In this document: positions 22,200 through 33,061 of the stretch, in pieces | How the letters are laid out: each line of letters begins with the position of its first letter | Position numbering within the stretch: position 1 is the first letter of the stretch | DNA from: Cristatella mucedo | Taxonomy: Eukaryota > Bryozoa > Phylactolaemata > Cristatellidae | Reading direction: 5' to 3' | Length of the DNA stretch: 64,000 nucleotides | Assembly: GCA_009760855.2 (NCBI GenBank) | Contig: WPIO01000003.1 | Span: forward strand, 4,963,001 to 5,027,000 | The notes under the pieces: model-generated | The model's database searches: none | What the model saw: the letters and a program-made list of their open reading frames with translations, nothing else | What the model was told of the DNA's origin: nothing | Program-made: the position numbers and the translations under genes

Positions 22200-22860
22200 T
22201 CGTCTTGGCTGCTGTAGCGAACTGCTTGCTGGCTACCTGTGTGTTCAATCAAGCACTTCCAGCTGGCTTAAAACTCTACAGCCAAGCTTGTCGTTCGTGA
22301 GGGTCGTAGTTTGCACGCACGACACTTCTCGATGACCTCACTGGCTCCCAGTCTAGTAGTGCATTGACTTAAAGGTTCTGTCAATCCCTCTTCGGCCAAT
22401 TCATTCTTCACCTTCAGCCTACATATCAGATCTACTGCCCCTCCACACTAATCGCTGCCCCAACACTTCCGTTTACCTGCACCTCCTATGAACCTCAAAT
22501 TCAATGGAGACCCTGACCTTAGCCCGTACGCTGTCAAAGTTTATCACTGATTACTGACTGTTGTCACGAAATCCCCTGACCTGTCGACATTTAAAACGCT
22601 TATATTTAAAAGAGAACGTAGTGGGTCAACGTGATTTGTTCTTTGTGTACAAATTCATGCTGATACTGTGTGTTGCCACAAATTATGCCTGGGTTCTAAT
22701 CCTGTGCATGTCACCTCTATGCTATTCTTGTTGACATTGAGCATGCTGCCAGTAACCTTTCAACAAAGCTTTCTTTGCAGGATAGGTAAATTGCCTAGCA
22801 GTAGATTAAGTTAGCTTATTGTGCAAATAATTATGGCAATAATATTAATATATTATTATT
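22200..22860 (+). mobile_element. Old LINE 3' portion, mirror of left-arm copy
   Basis: A plus-strand degenerate LINE from the CNSLLAGLP-equivalent region (TTGGCTGCTGTAGCGAACTG) through the DLTTFK region (CCTGACCTGTCGACATTTAAA, here broken at CCTGACCTG and GACATTTAAA) to a TTATTATT-type end. It is homologous to 3,045-3,720 in the opposite arm. Confidence 0.75.
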
Positions 22861-23104
22861 TTTTCATTGGACACATCTGTTCAAATAATCTCATGAGCTC
22901 AGTGGTCGGTGCATGATGTGAAGAGGGAGTGACTTCAAATAGCCATACCTAACTATGTAGGTTATATTGTGCAATTATTATTCTAAATGATTGATCATTG
23001 ATACGGTTTTTAGTGATCCTCTTATGGTCTAACAGACTTTATCACATAGACAATGAAAGTGACATGATAAGCGTAGCTGAATCTCAAGGACGTTGGAAGT
23101 CATT

Positions 23105-23340
<236 letters not shown>

Positions 23341-23799
23341 GGAGCAAGAAACTTGGAGAAAAAGCATCATCGATAACGGCATGGGAAGATACATTGTATT
23401 GATTTCTAAAGAGTGGTCTAGGCGTGATGCACCACTATAAAAGTCAATGCTTTCATAAACTACTCTGTTTAGATTAATCGAAAGATAAAGCTAGCCTAAA
23501 ATTCTTAATCTCTCAAGACGTCTTTAGTCTCTAAATCTTAGACTTTGCCAGCCTATCCAGACAAAATTAATATGTTTAAAAACATAAATGATGAAGCATT
23601 TGGTTATAATTTATGTGGGTTTCATATACCAAATTTCCAGTCCCTTCAACCAAAACGACATGATGGACAGAAGGAATCCTAGATCAATATTTGAGATTGT
23701 TCCCAAAGTTTATATTTCAAAACTATAATCCCACTCATCGGTCATGGATTAGGTAAGGCCATAGCTTTTTTGGTTGTGACGGACTTGTTTTTGGGTGCT

Positions 23800-24285
23800 A
23801 AAATAGGTTTTTGAATTGCTTAGCCCAGTAGTCCACATGTCGTTAGACGTAGGTAAAACTGAAAGCATAAAGTAACTAACAGTATTTTTCTTCGAAACTT
23901 TAGCTGCTGCTTACATATTTTTTGAGAATTCCTATCCAGTCTTGCTTTCAAATCCATAAGACACTCGTGAATGAGCTATGGAGAGACCAAAATAGGTACT
24001 ATCTTTTTATTATCGAAAGCCAAATCTTAAACATGGCTTTCAGGACGACTTGTTTGCTCAGTTTGCAATGAACCCCTAATAAGAAATGCCCTATTCTAGA
24101 CAACGTCCGCGACCTATTTGGATGAGAACTGGCCCAAATAACTTATTACCCCATTCTAACCGCCCCCACTAACAAAAACCTGTGTTCATTTAATATTAGG
24201 AAATCAGTCATAATCTATGGAGTTTTCACTGCCACACTGTTTTACCCTAATTTTGGAAACTTTGCGCGCCTCCATTGCTTTCTTT
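23800..24285. other. No feature seen
   Basis: AT-rich sequence beyond the point where the left arm ends at the window edge. It may be the continuation of the right arm, but no partner is available in the window. Confidence 0.4.
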
Positions 24286-24344
24286 TCATAATAGTAATAG
24301 TAATAATAATAAAGCACTTGATAAAGCGCATTCAAAGAACTCAA

Positions 24345-24386
<42 letters not shown>

Positions 24387-26970
24387 GGCGCTTTATAATT
24401 GCTGCAAAGGGAAAACCAATTGAATGGCAAGTAATATCGTGGTTGATAAGCAAACAAAATTAATAACATGGTTGGGATAGCATGCACAGGGTCAGCATGC
24501 AAATGTGGTTAGTGGCAGCATGCACAGTGTCAGCAGGCATAAGCACATGAAAGACGAATCACAGGGACCCACTATATGCTGTCCTAAATAGGTGTGTCTT
24601 TAAGTTCTTTTTAAATTTTGGTCAGGTCAGGGGACATTCCGACGTAGGTCGGGAGGGAGTTTCATGCTTTGGGAGCATAAGAACTAAATGCAAGGTCTCC
24701 AAAGTATTTGAGGTTTGTACGAGATATTCGTAGACTGTTGGATTCCGAGAAGCAATTGGCACGATGCATGGCTTGATGGAGAAGTATATCTGAACGATAA
24801 GCTAGAGGCAAAGAATGACGTGACCTAAACTTGAGTGACAAAACCTTTAAGTCAATCCGTTGCTTGTCTGGCAGCCAGTACAGGTCGGTGAGAAGTGGTG
24901 TAATGTGGTAACAGCGACGCTCGCGACAGACAAGCCTAGCTGCAGAGTTTTGCACCAGCTGCACACGCCTGATCGCATATGCTGGTAGGCCAGTAAGCAG
25001 TGAGTTGCAGAAGCCAAGACGGGATGTAACGAATGCACGGACCAACTTAGACGTGGTATACTTATCTAAACAAACCCAAATGTTAGCAATGTTATAAATC
25101 TGAAAATAGGCCTGTTTGACTGTGGAGATGATATGGTCGTCTAACGAGAGGTCGCTTTGGAAGACGACATGTAGATTTCGCATTGATTCAACAGGAGATA
25201 TTCTGGCAGAGCCAGTTTTTAGCGTCAGCCTTTCCAATTTGTAAATCAAACTGGGTTTCCCCATAACTAGTAAGTTAGTTTTGTCGTCATTTAGTTTTAG
25301 AAAATTCGCTGCCATCCATTAAGGATTTCATCAATACATGCAGCAAGTGAGTTGAGAGAATTTGAGGTGCTCCAAGGCTGGGATTGATCAAAGGAAACAT
25401 ACAACTGAGTGTCATCCACATAGATGTGAAAGCCTAGATTGTGCTTGGTAATCACATCAGCAAGAGGGAGAGTATGAACCGTGATCAGAACCGGACCTAG
25501 CACGGAGCCCTGAGGTAAGCAGCATTTCAGAAGTACCTCAGATGATCTTTGTCCATTCATGTCAATACTCTGGAGTATCCCACTGAGATAGGACCTGAAC
25601 CACTGCAGAGCAGTGCCAGTATGCCCAGGCGAGATGAGTGACACTCTAGAAGAACTTTGTGATCGATGGTATCAAAAGCTGCCGAAAGATCGAGCAAAAC
25701 AAGAAGAGACACTCTACTCATGTCAGCATTCCTAAGTAGTTCGTTGCATACCCTAAGCAATGCTGACTCTGTGGAGTGCATTAGCTCTAAGGGCAGACTG
25801 GAACTTACTACCAAGGTGTGGGGTTTCGATATTTGAGTTTAGCTGGTCAGCCACGACCCGTTTCAGTGTCTTCGATAGGAATGGTAGAAGGGAGGCTGTG
25901 GTGTAGTTCCTTGTATTCTTTGGGTCTAGTGTCGATTTCTTGAGAAGTGGCTTGACTACAGCTGTTTTGAAAGGTGCTGAGATATGACCTAAGGCTAATG
26001 ACATATTAATGATGTTAGTTATGCATTGCAGCAGCAGATCAATGCAACGAAGGAGCAGGACAGTGGGAATACGGTCGAGAGGACTAGTCTTTTTTGATTG
26101 AGATACGACCTTCTGTACTAGATCACTAGTAACCTGCCTAAATGTAGATATTGAGGTGAAGTCAGGAATCGGGGAACGGCATTCTAGTGGGGATGCTGTC
26201 ATTGCAGGGATGGATTCCCTGTTCTTGTCTATGTTCTGCACAATGAATCAAAAGAAGCGATCGGCTAGATCATCACTAAGATCATCAGGTAAGGAGCTAA
26301 TCTGGGAGCGGTTTAGGAGATGGTTTATCGTCAACACTAGCATTATTAAATTGTGTATCAACGATTCCAACTTATTTTTCCTAGAAGCTAGACTTGGCCT
26401 TTGCATAGATCGATTGGTACGACCTCCAGTAGCCTTCATTTGCCTTTCGATATACAGTCAGTCCAGATCTTTTGCATGCTTTTTCAAGCTTTCGCTTAGT
26501 AGACCTGGCTAGTTTAATGTCTGTTGTAAACCATAGGCCGTCTGGGTAAGGCCACACAGTGTGCTTTATCAGAGGTGTAAACTCGTCGAGCATGTCAGCT
26601 TGTGTCGTGTTGTAGCTATCTTATTAAGGAGACAGATCGGAGGGAGGACTGAGCAGCAGAGGTGAAGCAGATATTTTCGCATGGACAGTATCGATGTCAA
26701 GCGTCTTGAGGTTTCGCGATTCACAGGTTATTTTAGAGGAGGAGGTGGGCACACACTGTAGATTGAATGAGATCTGCACGTGGTCAGATAAGCAAGATTT
26801 GGTAATAATCGGTGATGACAAAGTGCAGCTGTATGAGAAAACCTGGTTGAGTGTGTGACCCTTGATGTGAGTAGGGCCATGCACATGAGTCACAAGAGAC
26901 AATGAGTCAGACAATGCACGAAATTTGTTTGCACGAATTTTTTTAGGAAGCTCACGTCAAAGTTGTTGTC
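24286..26970 (-). mobile_element. LINE copy including the end of the endonuclease domain
   Basis: A minus-strand LINE. The 3' end is a (TAA)n-like run at 24,286-24,313. The C-terminal half is one frame at 24,662-25,315. The reverse transcriptase palm lies at 25,297-25,814 (LDLSAAFDTIDHKVL, LPQGSVLGPVL and YVDDTQLY in place of YADD). The N-terminal region is at 25,753-26,593. The tail of the apurinic-like endonuclease domain is at 26,624-26,914 (HVHGPTHIKGHTL, then SDHVQISF). Several frameshifts make it non-functional. Of the LINE copies here it extends furthest 5'. Confidence 0.88.
24347..24386. repeat. (CT)n expansion inside a LINE terminal hairpin
   Basis: The LINE 3' motif normally reads AATCTCTTTCTAGGCGC. 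Here TCTCTTTCTCTCTCT continues for about 40 bp before AGGCGC. Confidence 0.92.
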
Positions 26971-27300
26971 GTTTGATTACATGCATGCCGGTACCCCTCC
27001 TTTCATAAACAGCCTTAGGGAGTCTCGTGGTGAGGGGCCTGGGTACAGCTGTGGTCTCTTCTAACGAAGCATAGACACAAGCGATAACCCCATTGTGAAC
27101 AGATGGTGGATTCATCATCGGGTCAACCAGGGGACCGGGGCAGTGGAGTTGAGAGAAGAGTCGAGTGAGAGAAGGGGGCGACGGGAGTCGTGCATCCTTC
27201 GGCTGCGTGCGTCGCATAATAAACTGTTGGTGTAGGGCATCGGCTGGCTCTCTGCTGTGCGAACCGAACGACAGTTGTCAACACTCAAACAGGACAATTG
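26971..27300 (-). other. GC-rich segment upstream of the LINE, possibly its 5' region
   Basis: Compositionally distinct from its surroundings. Minus-strand frames at 26,957-27,217 and 27,115-27,297 are proline/arginine/serine-rich. The segment adjoins the point where the endonuclease domain is cut short. It could be the LINE 5' region brought close by an internal deletion, or unrelated sequence. No family is recognised. Confidence 0.3.
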
Positions 27301-28200
27301 GGCTTGATGACATCCCTGTGCTCAGGCAAACACGACCTCACCCACAGGACGGGCGTTCCAGATATTTTTCAGCGCTTCAAAAGACTCCTTCCGAATCTTG
27401 ATGAGGCACATGTTAAAATAATGGACCTTGTTATCACAGCTGTACAGAAAAGGGATATTCGGGTTCGCTAGCAAGAATTGGCCGATTTCTAATCTGTAAC
27501 GGTAGTGGTTCAGCGACCCGACATATCATTGAAAAAATCGGATGTTCCATTCCGATAGATCATTGAATCGTATCCACATTTTGCCTTCGATCACTATCTT
27601 GGCAACGATGCAGATACCATCCACAGCGAAGATTTGGAAACGGCCATCATCAAGATACAAGCAAACAAGGAGAACACTCTTACAATTCATGACGAACGTG
27701 CGATTGACCAAATGTTGGTACCTGCAGCTCAGGATTCAGAAGAAGCTCTAGATGATGATGCTTAATTTTCTTTGGCTGAGCAAGCACTCAAGCGACGACG
27801 TGTTGAAGAGATGAAAAACAATGCAGCAAGTACATCAACACGCACTTCTTTTTTGCAACTTCATGTGAGGTTGAGAGATTTTTCTCCTTGGCGAAGCGAG
27901 TGCTCTGCCCTAAGCGTCGCAGTTTACGATCCAAAACCTTGGAGGCTCTGCTTTTTTCTAAATCAAAACAAGCTACTGTGGAATTTGGCTCCGGAAGCCT
28001 TGACAGTGAATGAAAATGACTCAGAGAAATTAGATGATTGTGAAGAGAACGAAGAACGTGAAGAGGAATGGTGAAATCACAAACCATAAATTGCAATAGT
28101 CGACGTATAAGATACGCAATATATTGCATTGGTGGCTTGAATTATTGCTATACTTATTATTTTTAGAATTTAATATTGCAATATATTTAATTTTGAATAT
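27300..28200 (+). pseudogene. hAT-superfamily transposase relic
   Basis: The C-terminal hAT dimerisation region is readable at about 27,865-27,990. It reads VERFFSLAKRVL, then RRSLRSKTLEALLF, and after a one-base shift in the T run at about 27,955 it continues as LNQNKLLWNL. This matches the family pattern ERLFS...R..L...T.E.LLFL..N..LW. An acidic tail (EENEEREEEW) ends at the stop near 28,074. Upstream, about 27,340-27,480 gives FQRFKRLLPNLDEAHVKI, plausibly an earlier part of the same protein. Frameshifts and stops make it inactive. I could not identify terminal inverted repeats or an 8-bp target duplication. Confidence 0.7.
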
Positions 28201-28375
28201 CATAACATTGAATACAGTAACAATACGATTGTGCCCAGCCTTGCTAGCAGTGTCATTCTAGCTTAAATATGTCTGTAAAAGTGGATCTCCTGTTCTCGGC
28301 CTGAAGAGGGCTATGGCTTTAAAAATCAGGTAGACCTTGGAGAATTTTTTTCATTATGGTACCTGTTTTAGTAAT

Positions 28376-28439
28376 CCGATTTCATGTCTTCACAGCTACA
28401 TGCCGTACCGATTTCATGTCTTCACAGCTACATGCCGTA
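28376..28439. repeat. Perfect 32-bp tandem duplication
   Basis: CCGATTTCATGTCTTCACAG and the following 12 bases occur twice head to tail with no mismatch. Confidence 0.95.
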
Positions 28440-28780
28440 CGCTTGGATTAACTATAGAATAACCGTGTTTTAGCTGCTTCGTCTGCATTTTTTTCACAAT
28501 TTATTTTCTCATTCCAGCCAAGTTAGTCTCACGGCAAATCTCATGTCTAAATCGCGTACTAAGCAAATACAGCTATACTTCAATTCATCGCTGCTTTCCA
28601 GCATTTTGCAATCTCTCAACATCAATATAGCCTAAACGGCAGACACTCACATTTAAACCACTTGCTCAAATGGCTAGAAAGAAATCCTAGTAATTATAAC
28701 TACACCCTAATAAATTTTAAAAAGCGAACATTTATGTCTAAATGAGCTCATCCATTATATCTCTAATGAAACGTAATGTA

Positions 28781-28910
28781 AAATTTAAATTTTCGGTAAA
28801 ATAGCTCCATCTGTAATTTCACAAAGCCACAAGACGGGAAAGCTGTAACCTATAAGAGTAGTTTCTGGTGCACTTGAAGCCTGAGAGGCTTTCGGTACGC
28901 ATTCGGTCGC
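28781..28910 (+). repeat. Hairpin-ended dispersed repeat, copy a
   Basis: A member of a family of about 115 bp. The shared order is TAATTTCACAAAGCCA, then GGTGCACTTGA, then a hairpin. The hairpin here is AAGCCT-gag-AGGCTT at 28,877-28,891. Confidence 0.65.
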
Positions 28911-28984
28911 CAACAGACTACATCTCGCTTAACGAAGGGAAAGTGGAATGCATTACTGAGTCAGGAGAGTAGTGTGGGATAGTG

Positions 28985-29215
28985 ATACGCATCGAACTGG
29001 CAGCACAAGATGGCCGCTAAGGATGTGCTATAATCGGCAGCAGCAAAGTATTTGTCGTTGCATAAGCATTCTATAGTTAGTTTCACAGTCAGAGCTAGTC
29101 ACACCTGCAGAGCAAAACCTTCTGTCACAAACGGCATTTAAGCGGAGGTAAGGAACACAAAATTGTATTTCCTTACCCGTTCTGATGCCATGACGAGGCT
29201 GAAAACAATGCAACG
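28985..29215 (-). mobile_element. 3' fragment of a second LINE family
   Basis: In minus orientation it carries the words GACTGTGAAACT and CTTATGCAACGACA, shared with copies at 40,655-40,920, 61,550-61,840 and 61,960-62,320. In those copies the homologous triplets read close to LWNSLP, the conserved C-terminal motif of many CR1-like ORF2 proteins. Confidence 0.65.
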
Positions 29216-29219
29216 GTTC

Positions 29220-31335
29220 AGCTAGATGTGGAGGGTCTAAGCTTCGTGGGTCAGCCTAATAACTCTTCTCCGAATACCTTGATCAACCGACAGCCGTCCA
29301 GGCTATTCCATAAGTGGAGCCACGTGCTCTAACATTTGTGATTCGTAAACTTGAAGCCTTGTAGCCATATATTCACCAGCAGCTACTATGGCGTACTGGC
29401 TGTATTTAGGCGCAATGCGTTCGTTCTTTTCACAACGTATTTCGTCTCCAGCTGTAACTCGACAACGCAACAGGAAATATTGTATGTCATGCTGATGAGT
29501 TTCCTAAAAACTTGCTTAGCATCGTAAGCGGCTTTGGCTACTTATCCGATAGCCAGCAGACCCGCTACAACGCTGTATTATTATGTAACTTAGGTGTGCT
29601 TGTATCGTGCCTTAACCATAATTTATCTCTATTAAAGTGATTTAAATATGCCAAGGGCTTGAACCTAGTGTCTCGGTCATCAAATACCTTCGCCTTTGAC
29701 GGGGTCTTAAAAAGCGAAACTGTAATCACTATGCTAAACTACCCCAAAGTCAAGTTTAGGGCAACTTTAACTTTTTACCAATCCAAATGCTCTAAATTGT
29801 AAGGCATAAATAACACAACCATGCAGATCCTTTAGGTGTGGAATTCACTTTTTACTTATACTAGTTCATATAGCTCTTAATTTGGCCTACTTGGCGAATT
29901 TTAATTTTAGTCATCTTAAAAGTCTTCTGCTAGGTTCGTCTTTAACAAGTGTCAGTTTTTTCATTACACCTCGTGTCACCGATTTCCATCTACGAGAAAG
30001 CCGCTTATCGACTTTAAGTATCGGTTAGTCACTTTGAAATTCTTTAATTGTCACACACTGCTCTATTTTTCCAAACAACCTCCCTAAACATGCTATGCAT
30101 CTTACTATTTACTCTATTTGCTTAATTTGATTAGCTACGTATCTATGCAACTACACTTATTTCAGTTGATACGCTCTAAAATCTTAGAACTATGTTCGTC
30201 GTACGTCACAACGTCAGCGAGTCCAAGGGGTATCACCTGCCTTTACATAAATACAGATCATCAAATGCACGAAGCCTTCTTCTAATTCAATACACATTGA
30301 CTCTGTGTATTTGCATAATTGACAAATTTCATGAAAACTGATGCAAAAAACGACTTTATTTGTTCTCTTAAATCATATGACTGCAATCAATCGTAGTGGG
30401 TCTAATGAAAAGCTCGGACTTACTAAAACAGACGTATTTAAGTAGCATTCTAAGGTTTTAATTTAGAATACCTTTTATCACGCTCCATGCCTTTTTTTAG
30501 CTAGATTATTTTTTCGTTTTCAGCAATGTTGTGGCACTTGTTAGCCTTACAATCTTTTAAGATCGGCCAACCTACTTCTACGATTGTTCAACCTATTTTC
30601 GAAATGTGCATTCCCTTTCTTACCGATTTAATCCCATAACACAATCTTGGAATTCATTTTTCTGAGATTCGTAAATGTTGGTGATAATACGCTTTTATAT
30701 CTCACAGCCCTTTAACTTTGAAACCCCTTTCAGCTTGTACGGCTGTCATTTCACTAGGATTACGATATTTCTCAAAATTAAATTACCGTAAAAATATCCA
30801 CAGTTACTATTTTACCTAAATACATTCAGAAAGTAGAATATAATCTCAAAATAATCTCACCCGATAAAAATCCTTTATCATTTATAAGCAATCTGCGTCT
30901 TCAGCTTTTAAACGCGTTCTCACTTCAACATTAACTTTTCAAAGCCTTGAGGATGATTTAGTGCTACGTTGGAGAGATTTCAGTAAAGTACTCGGAGTCT
31001 AAGCGGCTCCAGTTGAGCCCAATGTAGCCGTCAGACTTCATCTCATTAGCAGACTGAATACAATTAACTGACACTTCTTCCTAATTTTAGCTAGATGCTG
31101 TCGCTAAAACTCAAAACCATCCCAGATACGGATACAGCAATCAAGTTGTTCCAAGCATTTTGAATGTTCTCTTCTGCTGCTGCAACTTGGAGATCATCGG
31201 GCTTGTTAACAAAAAAAAGATTTACTGATAGCAAAATACTCAACACCATTTGCATATCACTAACATCGAATTTTTCATTACACTTGCTTCCGATCTGCAC
31301 TGGGTTCAAACAAAGCTGTGCACTAACTTTTGGGC
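29220..31335. other. No gene seen
   Basis: AT-rich sequence of about 2.1 kb with many short frames and none convincing. A minus-strand frame at 31,091-31,405 (104 codons) overlaps a tandem duplication and is unrecognised. Confidence 0.5.
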
Positions 31336-31337
31336 AC

Positions 31338-31603
31338 GGTCCCTCACTCTTTGATTCTTCTAGCGCTCGCACACCGTTTAGGCTATCCCAGCTATTCTCT
31401 TGCAACTGCTATGCATTGTATCATCTGCTCTGTTTGTTTGATTTTATTAGTTGCGTTTCTAGAAAACCACGGTCCCTCACTCTTTGATTCTTCTAGCGCT
31501 CGCACACCGTCTAGGCTATCCCAGCTATTCTCTTGCAACTGCTATGCATTGTATCATCTGCTCTGTTTGTTTGATTTTATTAGTTGCGTTTCTAGAAAAC
31601 CAC
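31338..31603. repeat. 133-bp tandem duplication, nearly perfect
   Basis: The block beginning GGTCCCTCACTCTTTGATTC at 31,338 repeats at 31,471 with one visible difference (CCGTTTAGG against CCGTCTAGG). It is either very recent or homogenised. Confidence 0.95.
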
Positions 31604-31639
31604 AAATACTTCAGAGAAAGTTATTTCCGTTCATATTCT

Positions 31640-32940
31640 AGGTAATCCAAGAACCTTTTTTGACGTAGTCACGACGTCTTGTGACTTAAAAGAAAATACG
31701 AAGCTAAGGAATCACCAGTTTCCACGCAATCGTCCTATTTGTCTCTGTGCCACCAAACATGGTGCATGTTACCCCTAACTGATTGATATGTTTCCTTACC
31801 TATATTAAATAAATTACATTAGTACAGGTAATTTTCAACAAAAAGGCCGAATAAAACCTATTGGAACGTATACCACAGAAAAGACAATATTTTAATGAGG
31901 AGCATGCTCCACTTAATTGTCAAATTTCATTCAAAAAGAACTCACTAGTATGCCACTCACACTTGCTATTTTGTTAAATTGTGATATATCCATTTTCTTC
32001 GGTGGTATATTTCTAATGTTCTTGACGAATCTATTTTAGTTAATATTGGAACGAGACGAAATGATCAAATTTCACCTAGAGGATTTCCAAAAAGTAAGTT
32101 GTAATACAACGGCTGCGATACCTACAGAACATTTTTTGCAGCCCGCGTTCGGCCGTACGCAGTTTACCACTCTAATAACCTCAGGAAACAAAGCCACAGC
32201 AACATTAGCTAAAGCTTGATTGACCTCTTAATGACGACTATCTCTTGACTCATCTAAAGATTACATGTGCTACGCCCTGTGCAATGGTTTATGGTTGTTG
32301 TGTCTCTATCAACACTCATTATCGTATGCCTGTCTATAGTTTGATATACTATATTAGACTATACTATAAAGCATCAAAGCCCATACGACTCACAGGAAAT
32401 TTAATGACACCATAAACTTTGCATACATAGTTCTTCAATGGGAGAGCTGAGTGCTACATTTCGCTCGCATGCCTGAATCCCACGGGGCCTAAACATCTAG
32501 TCAAGGTTGAAAACCATGCTTTAGCGAATGGAACTTGATAACCAAATATCCTCATTAATGACTATGCGATACATATGTGCTATTGTACACCGAGTTCGCT
32601 CGCGATGATACTGTGGTGTCATCATCAGACCACAAATATTTTTTTGAATACTTAACTGCACATTTTAAGGAAACTTGAAACATTAATTCACAACATTTTG
32701 ATGCGTGATAAATGCAACTTTTTTCGTTACTGCGAGATATAAGCTTGTTAATTTAGATAACACTTACATTTCTTCGCGGACAGTCATGCTTAAAAAATTC
32801 TAAACTGACCTTGAATTAGACGACTGCATCAGCTCTTTCTCTAGTCTCCCTCGATTAACTTACTGAAATATTTAAAAAATCTACACGTTTACGAAGCAAG
32901 TTACATTGATATTTCACTTTTTAACGCATGAGTTGTTATA
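31640..32940. other. No gene seen
   Basis: AT-rich unique-looking sequence. A short word, GGTGCATGTTACCCCTAAC at 31,760-31,778, resembles the LINE 3' UTR and may be a relic. Confidence 0.45.
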
Positions 32941-32943
32941 GCA

Positions 32944-33060
32944 GTGAATTTAATGTAATGTATATCCGTCTGTAACTCCACAAAGTCATAAAGACTAGGC
33001 GGGGTTACGACAGGAGAGTTTTGAATAGCACACTCACAGCCTGAGCGGCTGTCGATAGGC
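32944..33060 (+). repeat. Hairpin-ended dispersed repeat, copy b
   Basis: TGTAATGTATATCCG, then CTGTAACTCCACAAAGTCAT, then GGAGAGTTTTGAATAGCACA, ending in the hairpin AGCC-tgagc-GGCT at 33,038-33,050. A LINE 3' end abuts it directly at 33,062. Confidence 0.85.
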
Positions 33061-33061
33061 A

